A DNA stretch of 64,000 nucleotides. It comes from Fusarium oxysporum f. sp. lycopersici 4287 (Eukaryota > Ascomycota > Sordariomycetes > Hypocreales > Nectriaceae). The translations under genes were made by a program, and so were the position numbers. The stretch is taken from positions 3,736,850 through 3,800,849 of the forward strand of contig NC_030992.1 of the NCBI RefSeq assembly GCF_000149955.1. Reading direction: 5' to 3'. Each line of letters opens with the position of its first letter. Positions within the stretch are counted from its first letter, which is position 1. The notes below the pieces were generated by a model. That model saw only the letters and a program-made list of their open reading frames with translations, did no database searches and was not told where the DNA came from. Shown here piece by piece: positions 25,001-35,387 of this stretch.

Positions 25001-26056
25001 ATGGATGTGCTGACTACGAAAGTAGGAGATGTGATTGCTTGGCAGAAAACATATCTTACCCCAGAAAAGTTCGAAGACATGCCAGAGGAGAACCTCAACA
25101 CGAAAGAGGCACGAAAAGCATTCGACAGCATGCTAGGTGGCCTCATTGCGCCGCTTGCCCGCCGTGCCAAGCCCGGTGAGCTGATTGTCCTGTGTCCATC
25201 CTCTTCTCTCCACCGGCTTCCGCTCCATGCACTTGCGATCAAAGGATATGAGGCGCTGATCCACCGGAATCCCGTCGTCTATACACATAGCCAGTCACTT
25301 CTGCGCTCATGCTTCGCGGCCACGGATCTGGCACGACCATTGCCTGCGCGAATCAACGCCAGATTCATATCGGGCATCGCGGAATCCGAATCCGTGTACC
25401 ATAAGGCAGGGCGAACCAGTATCCAGACGCTGGCTCGTCGATTCCGCACGGATCCAATGATCGACCGGACCGCCTCCAAGAAGCTCTTTCTGGACGCGGC
25501 TGGTCAGTCTCGTCTGCTTCATCTGCACACTCACTGCGGCTGGGAATCGAAAGATCCGTTGGATCACAAGGTCGAGCTCCCCATGTCGTGTGCGCAACCC
25601 AAGGGGCAACGCCCTGTTGAGAGCGTCACAGCCCGAGAATTCTTCGATATCCAGGTCTCTCCAGGCACACACATTAACATGATAGCGTGCCAAGGTGGTG
25701 TTATGGATGTACAGCTTGGAGATGAGGTCATGGGGCTCGTCCCTGCACTAATGTGTTCCGGGGCCAGCTCGACTGTGTCAACCTTGTGGAGAATTCAAGA
25801 CACACACGGGTCGAGGTTTGCTAAAGTGTTCTTCGATTCGTTTCTTAAACAGAGCGCTTCCACGGATGGCAATACATCAAAAGCCGGTGGCAGCCTTATA
25901 GTGAATCTTGCCAAAGCGATGCAGCTAGCCGCCGATGCGATGGACGAGATGAAGGAAGCGCCTCTCTATGAATGGGCAGGCTATGTGCTCCACGGCTGTT
26001 GGCAATTCCCACTTTCAGAACAGGACATCACGTCGTTGCAAACTGGTGGTATGTGA
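22041..26056 (+). CDS. Helical-repeat (TPR-like) CHAT-domain protease
   Basis: Encodes 1317 residues from exons 22041-22496 and 22559-26056. The 62 bp intron has donor GTACGG, a CTAAC branch site and acceptor TTAG in phase 0. Residues 1 to about 850 are almost wholly helical, with TPR-like pairs (SGLANEARAIFDNELKSF, RGMFNEANAVFRVEMNR). The C-terminal 350 residues form a CHAT domain: GELIVLCPSSSLHRLPLHAL, then RLLHLHTHCGW with catalytic His1144, INMIACQGG with catalytic Cys1196, and GLVPALMCSGASSTVSTLW. CHAT proteins share the caspase/separase fold and usually cut after a residue their partner presents. Both catalytic residues are kept, so it is probably active. The target is unknown; the head-to-head neighbour is the obvious candidate partner. 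Confidence 0.9.
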
Positions 26057-27261
26057 AGGAAACGACAGGGCCAAATCTTGAACAAGACGAAGCTTTGGTA
26101 TAACTTCCTAAACTCGAGATTAGGTAATATTGATGGTCTAGGAAACCGCAAGGCCAACGTTCAACATCTTGCTATATGTCAATTGTGCTGGTGGCTGCTT
26201 TTGCAATGAGGGAAAGAGTGAGCTGTTGAGCCTGTCTTTACTGAATAAGATCTGCTATTTTTACTTCTTTGAGGAAGTTATAACCGTGCCTCAATGAGAA
26301 GGAAAACTTCTGACCTCCAAGGTAAGCCTTGCTAATGACAAGAATAATTGGGTTGAATGAAAATAAAGCCATATTAGGTACTACAGCACTCAGGTCCTTT
26401 TATCAGTCAGACTAGGTAAAGACCGTGAGCTATTTTGCCTCCCCTTGCCGTAATGGCAGGGCGCTTTATAGGATGATATAGTGTTCATCAGCCTTCGAAT
26501 CTCACGTGATCTTGAATCTAATGAAATCCAATCCCATGGCTTTTAGCAATACAGAGTTAACAAAGCGAACTATTGGTGAATTCTGTGCCTGGTGCTTGTT
26601 AGACGTAGCTCAATCAGTGACTTCAGGGTAGGCCATTTGCTGTGTTACCATACGAATGATAGCATGCCTTAGAAACCCTGCCCTCCGAGAATCCCAGGTG
26701 GGAATGTTCAGTCTTAAGCCTAAAACCTGCAGTATTAATACATAAGTCGAAACCATGTTGTACAACGTCAGGCTGCCTGCCATGTTGAGGTTTCGAGACA
26801 TGCAAGGCGCTTCAAGCTTGACAGGTAGCCAGTACCAATCGGGAAATACCTTTACTGAATGCAGCATTTTGACCGGTTGAAATTCTGTTTTCAGAGACAA
26901 AAGATCACAACAGACACCAATCAGCCAAGACTCCAAGACAATTACAGCTGCCTTTGTGGAATCATCACAAGTATTGAACGGGATCTTGAATGGAATCATC
27001 AAAGAGAGGACGCCACAGCGCCACCTAACGAACGTGATGAGTGGCTGATGGAATGCCCCGCCGCCTTCCCCAGGCAACCTAAGCTCCAGTGACGTGTGCC
27101 GCCTGTCACTAAAGCACCTGAAGCTTCCAACTCCAGTGCTGATTTCAGCTCGAGCTTGATTCCACATCAACCTTCTACACATATCACCTAAATCTTCTCA
27201 TTTCCTTGTCCTGATAACCTTGACTTGTAAAAAGAGGAAACAAAAGCAAATTTTGCCCATC
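26057..27261. other. Intergenic, upstream of the ubp14 gene
   Basis: No supported gene. A 190-codon minus-strand frame at 26610-27182 ends about 80 bases from the Ubp14 start; it has no family resemblance and a Cys/Trp-scattered composition unlike its neighbours. A tRNA-like fragment near 26450-26510 does not fold. Confidence 0.45.
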
Positions 27262-29820
27262 ATGGCTTGCCAGCATCTCGACTTGATCGGTACGTGAATC
27301 TTCAAAATTGACCCCGCCATTTGATCGACCACCAGTCATGATAGTTGCGACAAGCTCGTGGTCGACCTCGTTAGAACTTTGTAGACTAACTATACTGTAG
27401 GGCTGACACCCCCTAACCCTTCTCAGTCCGTCTATCGCGAAGACTGTACTCAATGTTTCGACTCCATCGTAAGACTCCCACTTGCTGAGCGCCAAGCCAT
27501 TGAAATCCTTAAAGCTTAGCTTGCTGACCAAGTCGAATAGGATGATCCTGCTGGACTCGATGTCTGCCTTCAGTGCTTCAACGGAGGATGCGCTGGCGAC
27601 CGTAACCATAATAGACTTCACTATGCGCTGACCCAGCATCCTCTCGCTCTCAACATCCGCCGCACAAGAAAGATTGTCGAACGAGACGAACCACCCACCA
27701 AGATGTCCAAGCTAGCTATCGCTGCTGAAACTGAGGAGGACCGATATGATACAGCGCTGACTGTCAAGTGCCTCGACTGTAACACCGAACTCGACCGAAC
27801 ACATCCCAAGCTCGCACCTATGGTCGACGGTATCCTCAAGGCGAACACATTTTCTCGAAAGGAAGAGGTTAAGGCATGGGAACAGGAGCTGACCAGCTGC
27901 GAGCATATCTTGACGCTACAGCAAGCGCCTGCTAAGAAGATCGAGCAAAACGATCTGAGCCATTGCTACGCTTGCGACCTACCAGAGAACCTTTGGCTGT
28001 GTATTGAGTGTGGCAACCTAGGATGTGGCCGTAAGCAGATGGGTGGCGTAGACGGAAATTCGCATGCTCTTGCTCACGCCAACGAGTCCGGTCATGGAGT
28101 TGCTGTGAAGCTTGGATCTATCACACCCGAGGGAACCGCCGATATCTACTGCTACAAATGCGATGATGAACGAGTCGACGACAATCTGGGCGAACACCTG
28201 AACCACTGGGGCATCGTATTGGCGGAGCGCCAGAAGACGGAAAAGAGCTTGACTGAGATGCAGATCGAACAGAATCTCAAGTGGGACTTTAGCATGACAA
28301 CGGAAGACGGGAAGGAGCTCAAGCCCTTGTTTGGACCCGGTCTCACTGGTCTGAAGAACCTTGGAAACAGCTGCTACCTGGCCAGTATTATCCAGTGCCT
28401 GTTTGACATGCCGTCATTCCAGGACAGATATTTCCGACCCAATGACGACCTGCCCATTGTTCCCGAACCAGCTGCTGATATTGAGACTCAGCTCCGAAAG
28501 ACAGCCGATGGACTTTTGTCTGGACGATACTCTAAACCTGACGCTGATGTCGCTGGAGAGGGTATCACACACCAGAAGGGTCTTGCGCCAGCCATGCTCA
28601 AGCACCTCATCGGCCGAGGACATGAAGAGTTTTCTACAATGCGACAGCAGGATGCCCTCGAATTCCTTCAGCACCTGTTCAAGCTCATCACTCGATCTCC
28701 CCACCCCGATGGAAAGGACCCTACACAACCCTTCCGATTTGTTCTTGAGCAAAGACTCCAATGTTTGGGATGCCACAAGGTGCGGTACAGCAGCAACGAG
28801 CAAGACAACATTTTCATCGACGTTCCCCTAGAAAAGCTACCTCGGGAGGAGGGTTCGGAGGGCCCAGATGCTTACAAGCCTGTGTCGCTCAAGGAATGTC
28901 TCGATAACTTCACAGGAGCCGAGAAGGTTGAGCTGACTTGCTCTGCTTGCGGAAGCAAGGATGGCTTCACCAAGCGATCCTTGTTCAAGACATTCCCAGA
29001 TACCCTGGTTGTCAACGCACGAAAGATGACTGTGGTCAATTGGGTTCCTATCAAGGTTGATGTTCCTGTCCTTGTACCGGACGAGCCCTTCAACTTGGAC
29101 GAATATCTATCCAGGGGACTGCAGCCCGGAGAGGAACAACTGCCAGACGAGCCTGAGGTCAAAGCTCCCGCTTTCGAACCGGATGCTGCCGCCCTCGCTC
29201 AGCTCGAAGCCATGGGCTTCCCTCGCAACCGTTGCGAGCGTGCTCTTCACGCTACCGGAAACTCTGACGCCAACGCCGCGATGGAATGGTTGTTCGGACA
29301 CATGGAGGACCCTGACATTGATGCGCCCCTTGATCTTGGTGCTCAAAGTGGTGACGCCAACACCGCCGACCCTGAGAAAATCGAGATGCTCGGAGCTATG
29401 GGCTTCGGTGCCCCTCAGGCCAAGAAGGCATTGAAGGAGACAGGTGGTGATGTTGAGCGGGCTGTTGAGTGGCTGTTCAGCCATCCTGACGACCAAGGAA
29501 TATTTGATGATGATGCTCCCGCCGAAGCAGCTGCTCCCAAGGAACCTGCTGGAAGTGCTGATTTGCCCGCTACTTTCCAACTTCGATCAATCGTGTGCCA
29601 CAAGGGCACAAGTATCCATGCTGGGTAAGAATTCTTCGTACAAGATAAACATGGAGACATGCTAACTACTTATAGACATTACGTTGCCTTCATCCGCAAG
29701 GCTTTGGGAGATGCTAATGTCCCCACTTGGGTGCTCTTCAACGATGAGAAGGTTGTTGAAGCTCACGATGTCGATGAGATGCGCAAGTTTGCGTATGTGT
29801 ACTTTTTCAAGCGAATCTAG
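27262..29820 (+). CDS. ubp14: Ubiquitin C-terminal hydrolase, USP5/Ubp14 type
   Basis: Disassembles unanchored polyubiquitin chains and so keeps the proteasome free of inhibitory chains. Five segments were sought and four exons fit: 27262-27289, 27401-27468, 27541-29624 and 29676-29820, giving 774 residues, near the usual 780-800. The first exon is only 28 bases (MACQHLDLI). The small N-terminal exons are supported by perfect phase and by Zn-finger motifs (VYREDCTQCFDSI, LDVCLQCFNGGCAGD). Domains in order: variant Zn finger, ZnF-UBP (CYACDLPENLWLCIECGNLGCG), and USP core with catalytic Cys310 (NLGNSCYLAS) and His728 (HAGHYVAFIRK). Two UBA domains (AQLEAMGFPRNRCERAL and IEMLGAMGFGAPQAKKAL) are inserted in the core, as in USP5. 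Starting at the ATG at 27703 would lose the first zinc finger. Confidence 0.95.
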
Positions 29821-30211
29821 TCGAGGCTATCGACTGTATAGCAATGGGTGAGGCGCAGTTGAATTTGAAGATAGGCTGGTTGCATGAGACGGTGAATGGC
29901 GCGAGGTTGAAGGGGCGATGGCAGCTATGGTTCACGCTGCCATGATTTGGTATCCGGGCATTAGAAAAGCAGATGAGACACGTCATGTAGAAGTGACTGG
30001 GATATTATGTCTGCGAAGATTAGATAACAAAATATCCTGATACGTATCGTACAAATCCATCATGACCGTTGAATATTGAGTATGGACAAACCAAGTCCCC
30101 AAGGCGCCTTGTAACGCCTCTCAAGATAAATCATTCTTGAGTTATGCCGAAATCCACCAAAAGCAACTCATCCATCTCTTTCCCTCCATTATACACTCGA
30201 AATCCTCCAGC
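29821..30211. other. Intergenic between convergent ubp14 and mad2
   Basis: 391 bases between the two stop codons. It holds the 3' flanks of both genes; no feature of its own is visible. Confidence 0.6.
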
Positions 30212-31180
30212 TTAATCGGTAAATCGATAGCTGACCAAAGTATCAACACGGTGATTCGCCGTGCTGAAGCCCCTCAGTTGTACCTTTTCTCCGTTCTCAA
30301 TCTCCTTCGCATCCGAGTCACCCCACTCAACAGGGACCTCACTATCCGCATCAGCGTAAACGAGGACGTTAAATGTGCAATCGCCGCTGAGTTGAGGTAG
30401 GAACGTAACAGATGCAGTGATTTGGCGGAAAATAGCTGCGATTTCGGCCTGGATCTCTGTTTCTGTCTTTTCGGGGGCTGTGGGCGCGGAACCAGCGGGA
30501 GCGGCGTTTTCTTGGTCTTTGGAGGCGGATTTGGAGGACTTGGATTTCTTGACGGGTTGGAAGATTTGAACCTATCTTGGTTAGAGAGCTTGTAAAGGTA
30601 GAGAGGATGGAAGACGTACGTCGAATTGCCAGCGCTCGACGTGCTCGCCTGTGTCTTTATCTGTAATGACGATGACAAGCTTGGAGATCTTGCCGCCGAC
30701 CATCCATTTGTCGAGCTGGGACATGATCTTTTTGATGTAGGCTTTTACTTGATCATCGGCCGAGACTGTACTTTGTTAGTCGCAAGATTCGCAAACGGTC
30801 GTTGTGGGGGGAAGGATGATGGGCTTACCCAGCATGTTGAGGCCATATTTCTTGACGCTGGAGGTTGTCAGTTGATGCTCGAGAGAATCGGTCGCAATGT
30901 ACATACACTGTAAAGTCCTCGGCAGGATAGACACCTCGTTGGAAGCTATAATATCGTTAACAAGATCCATCGACCGATAAAGCGTAGGTTCGCGTACAGA
31001 ATGCTGTGGATAGAATATTGAAACTGTAAACCCAACGGTTAGCAAACTCTCGCCCAAGTAGGAAATCAGCTTTGTTCAACGTACAAATTCAGCGACAAGA
31101 CGAGCGCTGCCCTTGAGGGAGAGCTTATGGACCTTGGACTTATCCTTGTCCTTACTCTTGGAAGCTTCCTTTGACGACAT
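30212..31180 (-). CDS. mad2: Spindle assembly checkpoint protein Mad2
   Basis: HORMA-domain protein that, when bound to Mad1 at unattached kinetochores, converts to the closed form and inhibits Cdc20/APC. Six minus-strand exons give 231 residues: 31180-31085, 31023-30998, 30945-30907, 30857-30829, 30765-30620 and 30571-30212. All five introns are 48-63 bp with GTAYGT or GTAAGC-like donors and keep phase. Recognisable blocks are LKGSARLVAEFFQYSIHSIL, QRGVYPAEDF, KKYGLNML, the ERWQFD signature and the C-terminal seat-belt FNVLVYADADSEVPVEW to HRVDTLVSY. A Lys/Ser/Ala/Pro-rich loop after ERWQFDVQIFQPV makes it about 25 residues longer than human Mad2. Three exons of 26, 39 and 29 bases make the gene easy for gene finders to break. 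The identity is secure. Confidence 0.95.
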
Positions 31181-31386
31181 TTTCGGCGCTACTGGGATAT
31201 CAATTGGAATGAAGGGTATCTGCGGGCGGTTGTGACGGGTTGAGTTTGGAAACTGGTGGTTTTGTTTACTTGCGGTTGCGGGGTGGAAGGGGTCCCAGGG
31301 GTCTGTGCGGCGGGGTTCACCGAGTCACCGAGCTTCACCTTGATTTATAGCAATGAGTGGTGATAAGAGGTATATTTCTTGACAGT

Positions 31387-32545
31387 TTACCAACGTGAGA
31401 AATGAACTCCTTGAGGCCACTGAATCTGGGCTTGATCATTCTCTGTTATATTTGAATAGTTGTAGTAGTTATTGTAATAATCATTGTAATTGTTATAATA
31501 GTCATCGTAGTCGTACTGGGGATCTTCCTCATCATTGTGGTAAGCAGGGTACGTATAATAATCACCTATGACTTGGGACGAATTGCCACTTGATGTGGTT
31601 GATGTCGATGTAGAATTTGATGTCGACGAAGTGGAAGTTGAAGGAGGTCTGCGACGCCTTCGTCCTCCCGACGTATCGTTAGCTCCGCTGGCATAAATAG
31701 CCCAAGATCGTAGAAATGTTCCAATGGTGAGCATAAGGGGCAGTAACTGTGCGACGGTAGTCAATTCGTAAACGCCTTGGATGTGGTTCCACTGTATAGG
31801 AAGTTCGGTCGAGAGAACCAAAAGTGTAAAGATTATGAAGCCAGATATTGCGCGGAGTATTCTGAGTCGCCAAATATTTCTCGACCTGAATATGTTCAGT
31901 CGTGCAGTTGAGTAGCTTGGAACGATCTCACCTCGCTCTCCTATGTCGCGAACTCGACTTGGTGACAGTGCAACAAGCGTTCAAAAAGATAAACCCGCCA
32001 ATGCCGACAAGAATCCCAATGAAGAATATCGAGCCAGCTATGATATATCCCTGACTGTCCAGACCGACCTTGCCAAGTATAAATATCACGTCACGGCAAT
32101 CACGGTCGAGGTGCGGTAGAAAGGATGTGAAGTACCATGTTCCAATTGACACGTTAGCTGAGAGTACCGTAAGACTCATGAGATGGTAGAAATGTCCATG
32201 GCTCTCCTTTGAGAGTTGGAACGGGTCAAGGTGGGCTTGACACCTCGTGAGAATACGCCAGATGTATAATGGAATCTGAAATAGAAAGAATCCCATAGCT
32301 AGAAGAAGCAAGAAGTATATGTCGAGTGGCTGAAGGGAGTTGTAAGCTACTCCAATGACGAGAGATGTAGACGCGGCTGCTGAAGAAAATATACTGATAA
32401 ACCGTAAATCTGCGAGATTCTCCTCAGAGAGGTATTCTATGAGAAGAGAGCCAAGCCATTGTGCGTAAAAGGCGGCTCGAATACCGACTCCGTAGACATC
32501 AGAACGGCCCGTGAGAGAGCAAAGCGGCTCGCTTCTGGTATTCAT
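31387..32545 (-). CDS. Multi-pass membrane protein with Ser/Thr linker and Tyr/Asn-rich tail
   Basis: 370 residues from exons 32545-31932 and 31885-31387 (46 bp intron, donor GTGAGA, acceptor TTCAG). About seven hydrophobic segments are visible: FISIFSSAAASTSLVIGVAY, IYFLLLLAMGFFLFQIPLYI, LTVLSANVSIGTWYF, GSIFFIGILVGIGGFIFL, ISGFIIFTLLVLST and LLPLMLTIGTFLRSWAI. The motif IQWNHIQGVYELTTVAQLLP resembles fungal membrane proteins of unknown function. After the last helix comes a basic patch (GGRRRRRP), a Ser/Thr run, and a 35-residue tail of Tyr, Asn and Asp that reads like a low-complexity, prion-like segment. It lies upstream of mad2 on the same strand, 206 bases from its start. Function unknown. 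Confidence 0.8.
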
Positions 32546-33508
32546 GGTTAAGTCTCATGAGCCATCGAAAAGATGGATGCGAAACATGGGGAACACAGTT
32601 CATCCTCCATGGTGACTGGAGTCCGGCGTACACTTATATACCATATCTCAGCTCAGCACCAATTTAAGACTCTCGCATTGTCGCGTAAAGAATGAGACAG
32701 ACGTACTAGTCAAACTCTCACAACCGGCGCCCAAGGCGATCATGAAGTAGTCCAACAGAGACTATGAAGCTTTTGGCAAAGAGGAGGACAAAGAATGCTT
32801 CATGACTTACCTAGGAATAAATATAACAAACCAAAATGCCATATAAATAAGGCGATCAAATGAAAACCAGGAATGACCCAATTACAACTCTGTTACATCG
32901 CCCAGTAAGTGAGGCATCGAGGTAACTCCATCCCCAACTTGACAGAACCGAACGGCAGTTTGCATTTTGATAGGCCTTGTGACAGCACTGCAGGGTATGA
33001 CACCTGTAGCATTCGGGTACCGACTTGAAAGGAGCATACACGATCGTTACGCATATGAGACTGGAGATGTTGTATATTCAAACCTGAAGGGTTGAAAAGC
33101 GAGGACACAGCAGGACACACGTGTCGCCTACTGCTTGAACTGTGAATCCAGCTCGATGACTACAAAACCAAGCATTGTCATTGTACAGCTATTAGTTCAA
33201 TATCACAACATGAAATGCTGTTAACGCATAATATAGTGAATGTGAAGCGACTTGGAAGAAACCTATCGTTCAATCCAGGGTCCTCCGATAAAGGAATTTG
33301 AGTACGTACCTTCCCGGGGACAACGGAAAGTGGGTCTGGACAGGAAGGCGAACGGATTTGTCTTATCGATAAGAGATTTTTTGCGCTCGCTCTGTAAAAC
33401 ATCCCACCCATTTTTACGTCGCAATTTGTTCCCAGCCATTCTGCGATACCCTCGACCGCCATTCGTACAACTTCCCCCCAGGTCGAATATCACATAAAAT
33501 CTTTCACA
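32546..33508. other. Intergenic, divergent promoters
   Basis: Lies between the membrane-protein gene and dbp3. Nothing protein-like is seen. A pyrimidine-rich leader (for example ttcccccca near 33472) precedes the dbp3 start codon. Confidence 0.5.
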
Positions 33509-35361
33509 ATGGCTGCCACAAAGCATCTCCTCGCTGACAGCGAGGACGCCATCGTCGACCGACCCTCCAAGAAGACCAAGGTCACCGACGTCGACGAGAA
33601 GGCTCGTTTGAAGAAGGAGCGCAAGGAGAAGAAGAAGGACAAGAAGCGCAAGACTGAAGAGCAGGAGACACCTGCTGACAAGACTGGCGATTCTGAGGCT
33701 GAGCGTGCTGAGCGCAAGAAGGCTAAGAAGGAAAAGAAGAAGGCGAAGAAGGCCAAGGCCGCTGAGGAGTCTGCTGAGACTACTGAAGCTGCCGAGGAAG
33801 CTCCCAAGGAGAAGAAGTCTAAGAAGGAGAAGAAGGTCCCGGTTTCTTATGAGTCTTCTGACGACGCTTCCTCCGACAGCGCTTACGTCCAGACCATGAG
33901 CCTCTCCAACGTTCCTCAAGCCGAGATTGACGAATTCCTCTCCAAGAACCAGATCACCATCACCGACCCCAAGACCGAGACCGTCACTCTTCGCCCCGTT
34001 TTGGAATTCCACCAACTTCCCGCTACAAACCTCCTTGAGAAGAAGCCCTCGCCATTCGCCAACTACAAGGCTCCTACGCCTATTCAGTCCGCCTCATGGC
34101 CCTTCACGCTCTCTGGCCGCGATGTTATCGGTGTCGCTGAGACAGGATCCGGAAAGACCATGGCTTTCGCTCTTCCCTGTGTTGAGGCTGTTTCTGATAT
34201 CAAGTACAAGGGCACCAAGGCCGTTATTGTTTCGCCTACACGAGAACTTGCCATGCAGACCTATGAGCAGATGGCTTCCGTGGCTGCGCTGAACAAGTTA
34301 AAGTGTGTGTGTCTGTACGGTGGTGCTTCCAAGGATGATCAGCGAAACCTTCTCCGATGTGGCGCTGACATTATTGTCGCTACCCCCGGTCGTCTTAAGG
34401 ACTTCATGTCTGATGGAACTGTTGATCTTAGCCAAGTTACTTTCGCCGTTCTCGACGAGGCTGATCGTATGCTTGACAAGGGTTTCGAGGAGGATATTAA
34501 GCAGATCTTGGGTGCTTGCCTTCCCCGCGAGAAGCGCCAGACACTCATGTTTACAGCTACATGGCCTCAATCCGTCCAGGCCCTCGCCTCTTCTTTCATG
34601 GTTACCCCCGTCAAGATTGCCATTGGATCTGGCGGTAAGGAAACAGCCGATGGATCTGTTGAGCTGCAAGCCAACACAAGAATTACACAGCGAGTTGAGG
34701 TTCTTGAGCCCAGAGAGAAGGAGTTCCGTCTACTTCAGCTTTTGAAGGAGCACCAGCAGGGTAAGCAGAAGAACGACCGTATCTTGGTCTTCTGCCTGTA
34801 CAAGAAGGAGGCTACACGTGTTGAGAACTTCTTGAGCCGTAAGGGCATCCGCGTTGGTGGCATTCACGGTGATCTGCGACAGGAGCAGCGAACAAGGAGT
34901 CTCGAGGCTTTCAAGTCTGGAGCTACTCCTGTTCTTGTTGCTACTGATGTCGCTGCTCGTGGTCTTGATATTCCTGAGGTTAAGCTCGTTATCAACGTTA
35001 CAGTATGTCCAATCCAAATCGCCACCCGACGTTCGCTAATTTGTCTAGTTCCCCTTGACCATTGAGGATTACGTCCACCGCATTGGCCGAACAGGCCGTG
35101 CTGGTAAGACTGGTGAGGCTATCACCTTCTTTACTGTCGAGGACAAGTCGCACTCCGGCTCGTAAGTTCACAAACCCTCTGCGATAGATCCATACTTACA
35201 TATTCAGGCTCGTCAACATTCTCCGAGGTGCCAACCAGCCCGTGCCTGAAGATCTCCTCAAGTTCGGTACCACCGTTAAGAAGAAGACTCACGACATGTA
35301 CGGCGCTTTCTTCAAGGATGTCGACATGAACGCCAAGTCGACCAAGATCACATTTGATTAA
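33509..35361 (+). CDS. dbp3: ATP-dependent DEAD-box RNA helicase Dbp3
   Basis: Nucleolar helicase of 60S ribosome biogenesis (early pre-rRNA processing). Exons 33509-35002, 35049-35161 and 35208-35361 give 586 residues; both introns are 46 bp. The first 110 residues are Lys/Glu-rich with repeated [13 protein letters not shown] basic stretches that suit nucleolar targeting. Helicase motifs in order: Q-motif region [11 protein letters not shown], Walker [25 protein letters not shown] in MFTATWP (motif III, SAT in most relatives), [18 protein letters not shown] and [10 protein letters not shown], the last in exon 2. The shortened first-exon frame alone would lack the final motif. The stop codon lies 26 bases from that of the convergent rft1 gene. 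Confidence 0.95.
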
Positions 35362-35387
35362 GAGAATTACAACTATTATGGGGAGCA

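Noticed and set aside
26445..26515. tRNA-like sequence with a TTCGAATC box
   Set aside because: The A-box match is poor and no acceptor or anticodon stems can be formed.
26610..27182. 190-codon minus-strand frame upstream of ubp14
   Set aside because: No family resemblance, odd composition and no supporting splice or start context; probably chance in the promoter region.
27184..27639. 151-codon minus-strand frame overlapping the ubp14 5' exons
   Set aside because: It is the antisense shadow of exons whose zinc-finger coding is clear on the plus strand.
33263..34015. 250-codon Leu-rich minus-strand frame opposite dbp3
   Set aside because: Antisense shadow of the Lys-rich dbp3 N-terminus.
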